Origin: Phorcus lineatus
Lineage: Eukaryota; Mollusca; Gastropoda; Trochida; Trochidae
NCBI GenBank assembly: GCA_921293015.1
Contig: OV121087.1
Span: forward strand, 10,924,501 to 10,988,500
Direction: 5' to 3'
Length of the DNA stretch: 64,000 bases
Part shown: piece by piece, positions 26,101-38,400 of the stretch
How positions within the stretch are numbered: position 1 is the stretch's first letter
Layout: every line of letters begins with the position of its first letter
The notes under the pieces: model-generated
Databases searched by the model: none
The model's input: the letters and a program-made list of their open reading frames with translations, nothing else
Told to the model about the DNA's origin: nothing
Position numbers and translations under genes: made by a program

Positions 26101-29100
26101 AAGATTGTTAGATAAGGTTAATTTTTTATATTGCCGTGAAACACTTCTTAAACATTGTCACACGAGAGGGGCCTTGAGCAAATTTCACATGGTTAAATGA
26201 AAATAGGTAAAATCGGTTACCGGTTACCGAGTCTGAGGGATGCTCATCCAAAATACACCAAATCGATCACTATATATATCAATTCATACACTCTTTGTCC
26301 AACCCCAAATCTCATTGAAACAAGTTCTATACATTCCCTCACATTTCTTTTTTTTCTTCACAACATATGTGCTACTTTCAGATCAATGTAGATAGCGAAA
26401 AAGAGCGATAAAGGTGTGTAGATCAATAAAATGATAAATGTTACAACTTTAATATAATTTTACTGAGATTGGTTTAACCCTTAGGTGCTGGAGGCGCGTT
26501 TGTGGAACTCGGGGAACCCTGAACTGATAATGGAATGGGAGGGCTACAGGCGAGTGGAAATCCAAGAACACACCACGTGTGATATCGTGTGCAGGATAAC
26601 GGCGGAGGACTGTATCAGGCGACAGGTCAGGAAAACAAAATGTTCAGAAATTGTTTGTTTGATCATTATGTCTTACTAACCCGTTTACTCCGCATTGGCT
26701 CCAATGCTAAAATGCCACCTGTTATCGACATATCGGTCCATAACGAACAGTTAGGATGCTTTCAGACCCTTGTGGTGAGGGAAGCACCTGATCGAATGAG
26801 TTCGAATCCCGCTAGAGTTGATTATTAAAAACTTTCCTTTCCTCGGCAGACGGTCGATTTTATTCAGACTGCTCCTCACCGATATTTCAAAATCTTTTCT
26901 TCCTACATTTCTGGGTAAGGATGGAGCCATATTTATCGAAAATCCTCTTATGTTGAAAATCTACAAAAAATATTCAATCCTGACCAAACTGTTAAACTGA
27001 TGGTTTGCTTAATTCAAATGAGTACACGTATGTAGCCCTCCATCTTCAAGTCATTGTCTCTGTTTTGCAAAGTAGCTACATTGAACTATTTTTGACTGCC
27101 GATAAAATAGTTGATCACTTACATTATTCTTACCTGTAACGTTTTAAATTTCAGGGGCGGATACAGGATAATCGTTTTGGTGAATGTCATAAGTTAAATA
27201 TCATGCATATTATTCTAATTTGTGTGTGAATGTTTACTGAATTTAATTTCCCTACTTTTAACTCTCCTTATATACTTTTATCACGTATGAGAAATACTTA
27301 ACTCAAATTTACCATATAACTATATTATAATCTATGTGTGTGTGTGCGTGCCCCCGTCCGCGCGCGCGTGTAGGGCGTTGATTATGAGCTCAGTGTCCAT
27401 CAATCAATCAAAAGTGTTAATCCAAAAAAAACCACATACCTCACGCGGATCTGTTGACATAAAAGTTCGTTAGTATGACAAAATATGGGAATTTTCACAG
27501 CGACAAATTATAAAAATGATTCGAAATTCATATAAAATTAGAAACAAGGGCAATCCTATATGGGTAATTCTTGTTGAAACGAGTTCAAGGGGACATTCGA
27601 GTGCATACGTGTTTGTTATCAGTTCATGATTATAATATAAACCAGTTACTGAGGGTAACATTGTGATCTATATTGGACGACTAGATTATTGAGAGCGCAC
27701 ACTAGGTAAAAAACACACGAGATAAATGAGACGCAAGCCATTCCTTGGTGCTACAAGTGTCAAAAGCCATGTCATGACTTCACAAGGCATGTTTATAAGT
27801 CTTATCATACTCCTTACATACATATAGTTTGGTTTTGTAATGTCGTATAATTAGCGTAAGTAAAGCGCCTTTTTTTCATGTCATTTCCCGAAACACTAAG
27901 TACAGCCCTTTTTCATGTCATTTCCCGAAAAAACAAGATGGCGAATGGGCGCTGATAGGCCAAGTATTTTTATATGCCACTATACCCCACACACTGGCAT
28001 TGTATTGTCACCGAACCTTCAAAGAAAATACATATAATTGACATCAGATAAAGAAACGCAGGGAGGTACAAACGACACGTTGAGATCTCTATTTACTTAG
28101 ATTAATTCTGTTTTGAACAACTTATCCATGCATATCTATTACAAGAGTTGAAGGGAAACAGGTCACTTGCATTGCAAGAAATATTTCAATACTGATTATT
28201 TGAAATGCTAGGTAACATAAAGATTTTTTAATGTGGGATTTTATACAAATATAATTGATTATGAAATTGTTTATGAAAATGATTATGACATTGATTATGA
28301 AATTAATTATGAAACACAATTATAGAATTTATAACTTATCAACACTGCATTGCGAAAAACAATGGCTTTTGTATTTCATGTCTGACAAGAAACATCTTTT
28401 AAAATCTTTCAAATTGAATATATTCCAGCGATTCTATGAATCTGAGTGCCAGTGTCGTTGCCGAACCATACGTCGATGCTCCCCTTTACAACGATGGGAC
28501 TCGGAGACCTGTCGCTGTATGTGCAAGAACCCGAACACAACCTGCCGGGCTGGGACCACTTTCAATCCAAGAAACTGCAGGTACCTGTTCATGGTAGCTG
28601 TAAGAACAGTGGCAGATCAAGGAAATTTGTAGCTCTAAGGAGTGGTAGCACGTTTTCTTATATTGTTCTCAAGAAAATGAGAATAAATGTATCCAAATGT
28701 AAGTCAATGTTTTAATTCAAAAGGAGCAGTTTTAAAACAAACGTTATATGAGCGGTTATGCTATGCGAATACATTTCCCTCCCTCAAATGATTAAAAGGT
28801 GTTCATACAAAAAATGGCCACCATTAGATTTTTCTTGATACTTGATTATCTTTCTACAACTACGGATAATTGGGAGCGTAATGAGCTGGTTTGACGATCT
28901 GAAGATAGAACATTTGACATAAACTTATGTTTAATTTAGACAATTTTCATAAATACATCTTTCCCAAAAAGGTGATACCTACCCCTTTAAAGAGCCACTC
29001 CGTGAGTTGTTGCAGTCATATATGTCAAACTTAATCAATGGTGTCATTTGATCGCGAAGTATCGACTGTTACCAAAAAAACACATTTTAAAGCTTACTGG

Positions 29101-30067
29101 GTTTTTTACGGTGACAATATGAAGGTAGAACATCGCAATTATGATCGAAAACCGGACAGTGGCGTGCGTCAAATAGTCAAACGTAATTTTGGAGACTTAT
29201 CTAAAACATCTAGGAGGGCAGTTAGGACTTGATAGCGTTTATTAGGTTATATAACTAGTATCCATGTATATTGGACGTGATATCTACACCTCTGTGCATT
29301 TATAAGGCTGTTTTTAGATTTTCATGGAAAACCAGTATTTGTCATATGTATGTCTTTTGGACATGAAAAGTTAAGATGTTTTGATTTTATATCAACACAT
29401 ATGACATTTAGGTTCGTTTCAAAGGTAAATAATACGTTATGAAAATCACGGAGTGGCTCTTTAAGCTTTAAATTTATTTGGGACTGAGATTTCAGATGTT
29501 GGTAGTCCTGAAGAATTTCTTAATTGCCTTTTTGCAAAGATTAATGACCTTGATGATGGCAAAATGCGGGGGTATGCTTCTATGGTCACATTTTTTTCTG
29601 GTTTAATCTTTTACAAAGGCCGTTTAATCTATCTACGAACCCGTCTTATCTACGAAACCATAGCCTTACGAATCTGCTGTGTCAACGAAAACACGGGTTC
29701 CCCATTTTATTGAGAAAAATGATTGGTTCTGATTGGTTAAGGACAAAAGGTTCAAAGGTTAGGTTTACCCATGTCCTTTGTTGTTGAGACACTGCAAATG
29801 AAGTCTACGACCTTCACCTTCAAAGAGAGTCAATGAAATCTCCTATTTTGCAGATGTAGGATCACCCGAATCCGACAGACCTATGCGGCCTTGAACACTG
29901 AGAACCAAGCCGACGAACATATTCAGTTAATCGGGGATGAAAACTTAGAAGATGACAACCCATGTGCTCCCCCGTTCTTTTGCCCCCGTTTCTTCACCAG
30001 GGTTGCGCGGAATGGAGGGTGCTTTTGTAACCCTTCTTTCAATTTCCGGGGGCCCCGCCGGAAGTGA
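20133..30067 (+). CDS. PDGF/VEGF-like growth factor PVF-A (seven exons)
   Basis: This is a secreted cystine-knot growth factor of the PDGF/VEGF family, whose relatives activate receptor tyrosine kinases. Exons are 20133-20177, 23366-23489, 23866-23913, 25675-25865, 26485-26625, 28429-28580 and 29854-30067. All introns have GT-AG ends and phases fit, giving 915 nt (304 residues plus stop). Exon 1 is a hydrophobic signal peptide (MIQRIITVFGFCLIT). Exons 2-3 form an N-terminal region. Exons 4-5 form the growth-factor domain with PRCTRVKRCGGCC and all eight family cysteines (C83, 108, 114, 117, 118, 125, 168, 172). The last two are spaced CxxxC where the family usually has CxC. Exon 6 is a cysteine-rich CxCxC repeat like the VEGF-C/D tail, with one N-glycosylation site (NTT). 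Exon 7 ends in a second small cysteine motif (NPCAPPFFCP). PVF-B is its tandem paralogue. The family is certain; which PVF subtype it represents is not. Confidence 0.92.
20647..21530. mobile_element. Two TTAA-type MITE copies facing each other
   Basis: After TTAA (20643-20646) the sequence AGAGCCACTCCGTGAG begins an element matching the intact copy at 28991-29460. It shares GATCGAAAACCGGACAGTGG near 20760. The reverse complement of that core recurs at about 21467-21512, so a second copy lies in opposite orientation. Neither right end is intact. The pair lies in PVF-A intron 1. Confidence 0.65.
22045..22105. repeat. Three-copy 20-bp tandem repeat
   Basis: The unit GATGACCCGTTTGATCATTA (second copy starting GTTGAC) is repeated three times in PVF-A intron 1. 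It is not present at the homologous position in PVF-B intron 1. Confidence 0.85.
22210..22470 (-). pseudogene. LINE reverse-transcriptase C-terminal fragment
   Basis: On the minus strand the frame reads GILFPRSLPWSPYVNN, QAKKIAWCVL and INPIILYRTGIWE. This matches the region after the reverse-transcriptase core of L1/RTE-like elements, whose pattern is YLGI.FS, then QA.KA, then PILLYG.EIW. It is a short remnant without catalytic motifs. A second remnant at 22830-23110 lies upstream on this strand but would belong further downstream in an intact element. Confidence 0.6.
22830..23110 (-). pseudogene. LINE C-terminal zinc-motif fragment
   Basis: The minus strand reads GVQIEDEFHFILQCSKYKE followed by a YIKHYYW segment and, after a stop, LVTxKNTTQLCNLGKFLE-like sequence. 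The ED.FHF...C..Y pattern is the usual C-terminal end of several LINE clades. It is interrupted by stops and lies in PVF-A intron 1. Confidence 0.6.
25178..25285. repeat. Short inverted repeat in PVF-A intron 3
   Basis: The arms GATGACCCGGTG and CACCGGGTCATT lie about 70 bp apart (25181 to about 25275). This could be the ends of a small foldback element or of a decayed MITE. No target duplication was identified. Confidence 0.4.
28991..29460. mobile_element. TTAA-flanked MITE
   Basis: This 470-bp element has inverted ends AGAGCCACTCCGTGA / TCACGGAGTGGCTCT and is flanked on both sides by TTAA (28987-28990 and 29461-29464). TTAA duplications are typical of the piggyBac and Kolobok superfamilies. 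It sits in PVF-A intron 6. The 64-codon frame inside is partly shared with the copy at 20647 but resembles no protein I know, so it is left uncalled. Confidence 0.8.
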
Positions 30068-32220
30068 AGTGTTTGAAGAGATTATTTTCCAACATCGATC
30101 TGACCTCATCATGAAAATCTGGTACAACAACGTTCTTTTGAGCAGTTAGCCTGCTGCTTTTGATGAGTTAGATAGGTTGCGATAACTAAGGATAGTCAGT
30201 CAAACGAACGATGATTCAACCGTATTCCAACCAATCGCGAAGGTTAGGTCGAATTTTATTAATGATTTTCAAAATACGTCATTTGTTCATTGGACTGCGC
30301 ATCAGCGTTGGTCCAACGTTGGCGGCCAAGGCATCAACGCACTGGCCACAATTTCTGGATGGTTATAATTTGCTAGCCATTTGTAGGTCAGGCGGACTCT
30401 TGCTAACCAAATAAGTGGTCCTCTTAACATGACCATTCTGACGACCAAAAAGCATTTTTTTGGTGATAAGAACTTTACCCTAAATATTTATTTTGATGAC
30501 CTTCTATTCAGTTTGAAAAAAAATAACCCGCCTACTTATCAGCTGTATTTCAAAGCGTTGTGATCAAGTTCCAGTACGTAACCTTTTCTTGAAACTTTAT
30601 GCATGTACAACAATAATCAACGATTTCATTATTTCTTCATTTTAAAAAAGAAACGTTGAATTGTAGTAAATCTGTTTCCAAAATCTTAAACTGACAATGG
30701 ATAAACTGTTTTTTAACATGATGAATAAAATATGTTTTAGTGCTTTATCCCTTTCGTTGAACCTTAGTTTACTTAACTTATTGTATGAAACTTTACTGTA
30801 TCAGAAAAGGGTTTCAATAAGTGATTTAAATTGTTCTCCTGTAGACTGGAGGAATCATGCTCAACTTATCATAAATGATAAAAAGGTTATATGTGTATGG
30901 TGCTGGCTGTTTGAAGGTGCCAGCGAGACGACGTAATGCATGTAATTTACCGAAAATATGGTAATATTCGACACGACCACCATATGTTATGGTATTTTTT
31001 GACAAGGCCATTGTTATCAAATGGTTTCATATGACACAACATGTACGCATAAAGCAACTGAATAAACTGACATGTGATTAAAACGATGTTGTGTTGTTCA
31101 TCATGTTTTTAATACTGTCTTAAAATTGATTTTCAATGGAGATAATTGATATTTTATAAATTGCAAGAGACAAGACGAAAATCCTAGGTTCGAGCTCAAT
31201 GGGAATAATTATAAAAGGAATTTATTTACAGTAACTTAACTATTTTGAAATTTTGTAGATTTTTCGAAAAATCATACTCTTCATATATATATTTATTTGT
31301 TGGATTTATTAAATAATTTAATTTAAATATAAATTTATTAATAAATCAGTTGTATTTAAATGTCTTTTTAAATTACTGACAACATTTTTAGATTTTCATA
31401 GTCGGTTTCAATCAATCTTGTCATTTTGAAATCTTTTTTAAACACGTTATGGCTATATTCGAGAGGTGTACACCATAATTAACATAATCAAATAGATAAA
31501 TTTACATCATGATTATAACCATTTATTATTGATTTTCGAACTTCATTTTCATCAACTTAAAAAAATATTCTGGACATTATGTCAGTCCGAAAATTTTGCA
31601 TCCTGACCGTAACTGTGAATAAAATTCCTACAACAACTTCCACTTTCACTGTTTTCACGTATAATTGTGAAAAGTTACATTTCAACCATCTGTAATCATC
31701 CTTAGTCCATCTTTGAAATTGTATTTCCTTGAAATGTATTTTTATTGAAATCTTCTACGATGGCACGTTTGAGAATAAAATGATTTAACTTTGTTCAGCA
31801 ACCTTCAGCCCAATTCAGCATGACAAATACATGTAGTAACTTTATGTATCAGATACCTCTTCTATATCTCCGTCTATTATGACTAGAAAGGGTCTGTGTT
31901 ATGGGCCTAAATTCCCGTCTAATGTAAAAAGTTCAAGTTTAAAATATATCATTCTCATTGATATTGACAAATATCTAATACAAGATGAAGATGATATTTA
32001 CATATATTTAACCCAGATTGAAGATGATATATACAAACCTTTCCAAACCTTTTCAAATATTTACAAAGTGATCAAATATCTTGAAAATATCTTTGTACAG
32101 TTGATATTTGATACCCAAGTTTTGTCTTAAATTGTCTTTTAATCTGTATAAATATCTTGTAAAAATCTATTTTAATAGATATTTACAAGTTATTAAGTAT
32201 AAATTGTCCTTGTAGAGGAA
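30068..32220. other. PVF-A 3' flank and spacer between the paralogues
   Basis: The first part (about 30068-30500) is homologous to the sequence after PVF-B (about 59891-60450), for example AACTAAGGATAGTCAGTC and CTAACCAAATAAGTGGTC. The 3' flank was therefore inside the duplicated unit. The rest, to about 32220, is AT-rich unique spacer. Short open frames here are not supported as genes. Confidence 0.6.
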
Positions 32221-32330
32221 CAAGTTCGAAATAATATGTTTTGCATCAGCAATGACAATAACCAAAATAAACAGCTACCTATTCCATACTGCCAATTGAC
32301 CTCTTAACTCGCTGTACCTCACGGTCGGCG

Positions 32331-32338
32331 TATAAAAG
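32331..32338 (+). promoter_or_regulatory. TATA box of PVF-B
   Basis: TATAAAAG lies 81 nt upstream of the PVF-B start codon, in a block nearly identical to that of PVF-A. Conservation while the introns diverged suggests that both promoters still work. Confidence 0.75.
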
Positions 32339-32411
32339 CTGTTGACATATTGATGGTGTGGTATATAAGCCCTTTACTCCCGGGCCGGCGTGAAAACACA
32401 TACATATCACG

Positions 32412-35400
32412 ATGATTCAAGGGATTGTAACGGTTTTTGGGTTGTGCCTCATAACGGTAAGTTTTTGTTTTCATCTTTTTGACTATAACCTTATAAAATT
32501 TATCACTTAAAAGATACTTTGCTATTGTAATGAATGATGCTAGTGGTAAAATTGTGACATGCTTGTCAAATACGAAACTTAGTAAAAGAACCGAGCAAAA
32601 CAAATGAAGGTGGTTATTCATGAAAATTCTTAAGCATTGTTTAGAAGCCTATTTCACGAAATGGACCTTTTCTTTGGGCTAGAATCGTATTTAAAGATTT
32701 AACATTTGTGTTCAATTAATGCATACGTTGATTTGCTTTTGTAATCATGATGTATGATAGGTATGCCTAACACGAGAGTTAGTAAAAGAACCGAGCAAAA
32801 CAAATGAAAGGTTAATGCAATTGTTTTCAACATTTCGTAGAAGCTATTATCTGAATTAAAAATACCTTTACACAAAATGGACATAACTTTTTCGTTTGGA
32901 AATTAAAAAAACACAATACATTTCTTTCTTTCTAGATCAACTATGGATATTTCAGGTTCTTTATTCTTATCAAATATACACAAGTTATAAAGATAGTTGA
33001 ACATATGAATGTTCAATGTGTGAGAAGTATTTATGATGGACGATGTCATCAGAATTAATAGGTTATGTATATACAAATTTGGTATGTTCATGTGAAGTAC
33101 ATAATTGGCTTTCACGATTAGCGATGCTGATAACCAGAAGCAAATCAAAAGTTTGTCCACTTATTGCTGTATCTTAGTGCAAATATCAGATAATTTGGAT
33201 TTGGTTTTGAAATCAATAGAATAACCTTAACTCATTGTCATTGTGTAAAATAGCCGTATTATCGTATTATGAGATTGTCAGGTCTCTTGTGCACATCTTC
33301 GAATCTGGGTATGATCTAATAGACAGAAGGGGTCACATTTTCGAGATTCTGATTTCCTTCAATTTCGATAAGAATATTCCATTTCGACTCTCTAAGGAAA
33401 AATTATATTGACTAAATGCAAATGTACAGACATGACTTGTGTTTAGACCTGGTGATCACTAATAAAGGAATTTGTGGCCTGCCAAAAGTTGTTGCGGGTA
33501 ACTGTACACGATGGCATACGAAGGCATAAGTAATGAATAGAATGATACAATATTCTGAAACTAATGAATGTAGATAAAACTGTAAACAAATCTCATTAAA
33601 ACCAGACGAAACTTATCGCTATTTCTTGAAATGAAGCGAAATACGAGAGACAAGTATCGACTGATTTACTTGAACTCTAACGTATCTTGGAAGCCTATGA
33701 ATATTCACTAACCAAGAAAAAGAAAAAGGATTCGCATTAACTTAGGCAAAGATATATTGCCTTTCGCCTTTCGAATAATGCATTTTATTCAAAATGTCCA
33801 TATGTGTAAACCTTTAGTTCTAATAAATTAAAAAGTCTCAATAAGCCAATTCTTTATAGATGTTAATAATAATATAATAATACACAACATTTATATAGCG
33901 CCTTATCTGCTTATTAAAACACTCTAAGGCGCTTTACATTATACAAAATAAAATAAGGTATGCACGTTTAAAAAAAAAGAATTTTATTATCCACCTGACG
34001 AATATCTACACTATACTTTCCCTTCGAGTAAGAACTAGCTAAAAAAAATTGTTTATAAGAAAAAATGACAACAGTGATTTTTACTAAAGCACCAATAAAA
34101 AACCCCAAGAAACAATTAGTTGAAAACAATTGAAATATCGTACATAAACCATTATTATTCCATTGCTTAGCCGATGTTTCAAAATAACTACATATATTCG
34201 ACTTACGATCCGAATTTATTTCCGCATAAAAATTTATTTACGCATTTTAAAAAATACATTTCATGTCTTAACGACTTGCTAAAGTCCATCTATTTCATGA
34301 CGTGTTTTTATATAATCAGTGATGAAAACAAAGTTACTTAGACATTTGGGTAGTTTTGTGACAGTATGTTGGATACAAATGTCTCCAACAGGATTAATTT
34401 ACACCAAGCCTCCAATAGTTTAAAAATTAATTTTATCTCATATAAATACGTTAATCCGTTATTCAAAATTTGACATATTGTTTTAACTAAGTACACGATC
34501 ATAAGTTTTTATTACTGAAATTTGGACATACTACCTTCAAATTTAGGACATTTTTCTTCCTTGGTTTAATATAAGGCTTACCCTAATTAGGATATTCTAA
34601 ATCTAGATCTTGAGTTTGACAGTCCACATTTGCATTTTCATATCCTTATCAAGATATTTTATAATTTGAAGATAATACGTCCTTAGGAGACGTTTCGTCA
34701 AAGTAATAAATTTGTTGCTCCTTATTACGAGTGTGTGTTTATCCAGTGCATCTGGTATCATAATAATTCTAGCATCCTATTTCTAACATGTATACTAACA
34801 CCTAGGTACGTGTAAGTAATACCTTCTCCTAGTTCGATAGCCCATTTCAACAGGTGGTTAGTCCCATGAGTATTTGAAGATCTATTCAAATTAAGATTAT
34901 ATATATTATATGTTAAGAAATATTGATCTCCCAATTACCAATATTCTTAAATTATGGGATTATATTTAGTTCAACCACGGCAAATGTAGGCCTATCAGTA
35001 TAATATAACTAAAGGCTCCTGACTCTATATATACATGTAAGTATTCACTACTAGCTAAATAACATATACATATAAACAAGGTACAACAGAGACCGATCTG
35101 CAAGGGGACCGGATATGAGAACTTGGACCTGTCTACGACGTTTACAATGGGTAATCGAGTCAGAAAACCAGTGTAGTAATTTCCGGTCCTCTTCGTTCTC
35201 GTTTGATATTTTACTCGAACACATGATATAGCGAGGCAGGCTTATATTTACTGACCTCTTTTTTTACAAGCCAACCTTTAATGAATCAGCAATCGTAGTT
35301 TTCCTTCAAATCAAGGATTTATTTCTTAAAAAATGTTGTTGTCATACAGCTGCATGCCAAAAGTTTGTTCACCTACCTGAATATACTAGTGCAAATATCA

Positions 35401-38400
35401 TGTAATTTGAGATGCCTTAGAGGTATCGTAGAGTTGCGAAAAAGAAACGTATAATAATGAATTTTCAATACAGATAGGCAGATCCATTCTTCTTTAAGGC
35501 AATTATTTATGTTACCCCCCATTATTACCCGTAACAGTTTTGGCAGGCCATTGAAGTGACCAGGGGTAAAAATTCCGAAAACACTAATTTTTATTTTTCT
35601 CCATAAAACCCTTTATAAGTTATCAACTTCTTTAGAAATAAGTCACGTTTGTTCCTTAGCACAAAGTCAATGTGATTAGGTTGGTTTTTATCTTGGAGAG
35701 TCTATATGGAACATTTCATTTATTTTAACAAACTTTCGGTATGCAGCTGTAGATCCAGCCTTGTCAAAAGATGGTCCTTGCTGCGCTGAAAACGTTAGGG
35801 AGGCGTGTTCATCGATTTTTGGTTCCTGGTTCGCCTGATGCTACGTGCCACACTAACAATTATTATATGTCCCGCCCCTCAGGTGTCACCCCAGACGAGC
35901 ATCTACAACGAGCGTATGCTTTTGACCCTCGACAATCTTAATATGCTGTTCAATATGGTCTGGATGAGGGCGGAAGATGGCGCGATTGTACAGAGTCAAG
36001 AGTCTGATGGTCAGTCACACTGTATCCTCTAGTTCAACTCAATCTTTATTCAGTACTCAGAAGGACTCAGGCCTATAGTACATTACATTTACATTTGTTG
36101 ATACATATTACACATTTATAAAACAATTAGGTTTCTTCTGTATACAGATCCGTAAAATATATACACGGACAGGTTTTCAATTTCTTCATTATTTATATTG
36201 TATCTTCTGCAGGGACGTATAGCAACAGGGCCTCAGGTCATTTACAACCCCCAAAGTGTTAATGTGTTTGATGTGCCCCCCCCCCCCCCTCTCAATTTGG
36301 ACACCATACTTACATTATATTATATATTAATATATATACACACAGAGTAAACCCTAGTTATAATGCCCCTGGTTATAATGCAAAACTGGATACAATGCCA
36401 TTTTCTTGCCAGGACGGATTTCCCGCACTTGTATTTCACTGGATATAATGCCAAACTGGATATTGTGCCATTTGCAAACTCCTCACGGAACAAAAGTCAG
36501 TTTTCCCTCACTATAATGCTAATTAGGTTCATTGGCATGCCTCAAATCAATTCACATTGGGTGCATCCCGTATAGGTACATTAATTGGTGGTCAATAGGC
36601 ATTAACTACTTGAGTGATATTCTACTTGCCCCAAATTAATTGTCAAAACTCGTCACTTCTTTAAGTAGTTGCTTGTACACCAGTTCATCATGACAAAATC
36701 ATGGCAACTAAGCGCAAACGGTGCCAACCTTGATAAAGTACCGTAAATTCTCTTGGACAAATGATGGCATTATAACCGGGGTTTACTGTATATGCAAGAA
36801 AGTATACTAAAATGGGTAATATGATGAAAAATAGAAAGTATCCTACAATGGGTATGATGATGATAAATAAATTTCAAATTATAGATATACAACACTTAAT
36901 ATATAGACACGTATCACATTTACAATACCAGCAAAGATTAGGCATAAAATAACATTTATCCTAGCTTTAGGATAATCGATAAACCTCTGATTACTCACAT
37001 GCTAGAAAATACTCTAGCACATGAATATATGCATTACAATGCATTGATGCCATATTTTATTTTAATAGCTGCACTAACTTACCACTGCATTTATAATATA
37101 TAGATATAAATTGATAAAATATATAAACACATTTGTGTGATGCACTATTTTCAACCTTCACATCATAATTACATGATGTGTATAAAAAGATAACAGACAC
37201 TAATTACTTGTGCCATCAAACGGAGGATTATGAATGGTAGCCTTAGTAATTAGCAATGCATGAACTACAGATAAAACACATATATACAAACATACACACA
37301 ATAGCTTAGCCCTATTTCCTATAGATTTAACGAATAATAAATATTGCCGATAACATAATTCTGATATTTATGATTATATGAAAAATGCTGATCATTTAAC
37401 TAACCTATGTGTGAAAGATCCGAGAAAAAAGGTAACTGTAGGTCTTCTGTCAAGTGTCTGAAATGTGTGTTTCATACAAGGTGAAATAATGCAGTAAAGA
37501 GAGTTATAAGTGCTGGTAACCTGTATTGACTACAGAGCATGCAAAGTGAGAAATAAGCTTACCTAAAAATAGAGAAAAAATGTTAGAAACCTGAAGTAGC
37601 TAAGAGGTCAGAGAAGATAACAATAGAGAGTCAGCAATTTACATGGTTACAAGCTTGCAATGTACATTTCTCTGCTACTAATCTGGGCTGTTACAATCGA
37701 AGCACCTGAAATACAATATTTATTAGTACATGGATATTTACATCTAATACAGCTGCATACCGAAAGTTTGTTCACCTACCAATGAATCTTAGTGCAAATA
37801 TCATGTTTCTGGGGTTTCGTTTCAACGTCAATAGAATAACTTCAGCAAAACTGACAATGGATCACCCACTGTCCATGTGTGAGATAGCCATTAGCTCATT
37901 TTGGGATCGTCTGGTCTCTCGTGCAAAAATGGTAATTTTGGCATATTGATATAGACAGATGGGGTCATATTTTTAAAATTTCGATTTTCGTTAACTGTCA
38001 TATAAAATGTTCCATATCGACCCTCCAAGATTAAAACCAACCTAATCACATTGACTTTGTGATAAGGAACAAACGTGACATATTTTTAAAGAAGTTGATA
38101 ACTTATAAAGGGTTTTATGGAGAAAAATAAAAATTAGTGTTTTCGGAATTTTTACCCCTGGTCACTTCAATGGCCTGCCAAAACTATTACGGGTAATTAT
38201 GGAGGTACCATAAATAATTGCCTTAAAGAAGAATAGATCTGCCTATCTGTATTGAAAATTCAGTATTATACGTAAAATAAATTATTTCAGAAGACAATTG
38301 CTGTAGGTATCATTGGAGGGTGGAGGCTTTTTATTTTCACTCTTTGACAAATCTTTTCAACAGTCGTCGCATTTCGAATTGTTGACAAGTCTTTTCTACA

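Noticed and set aside
29038-29232. 64-residue frame ending in RRAVRT
   Set aside because: It lies wholly inside a TTAA MITE, and the related copy does not keep the same complete frame.
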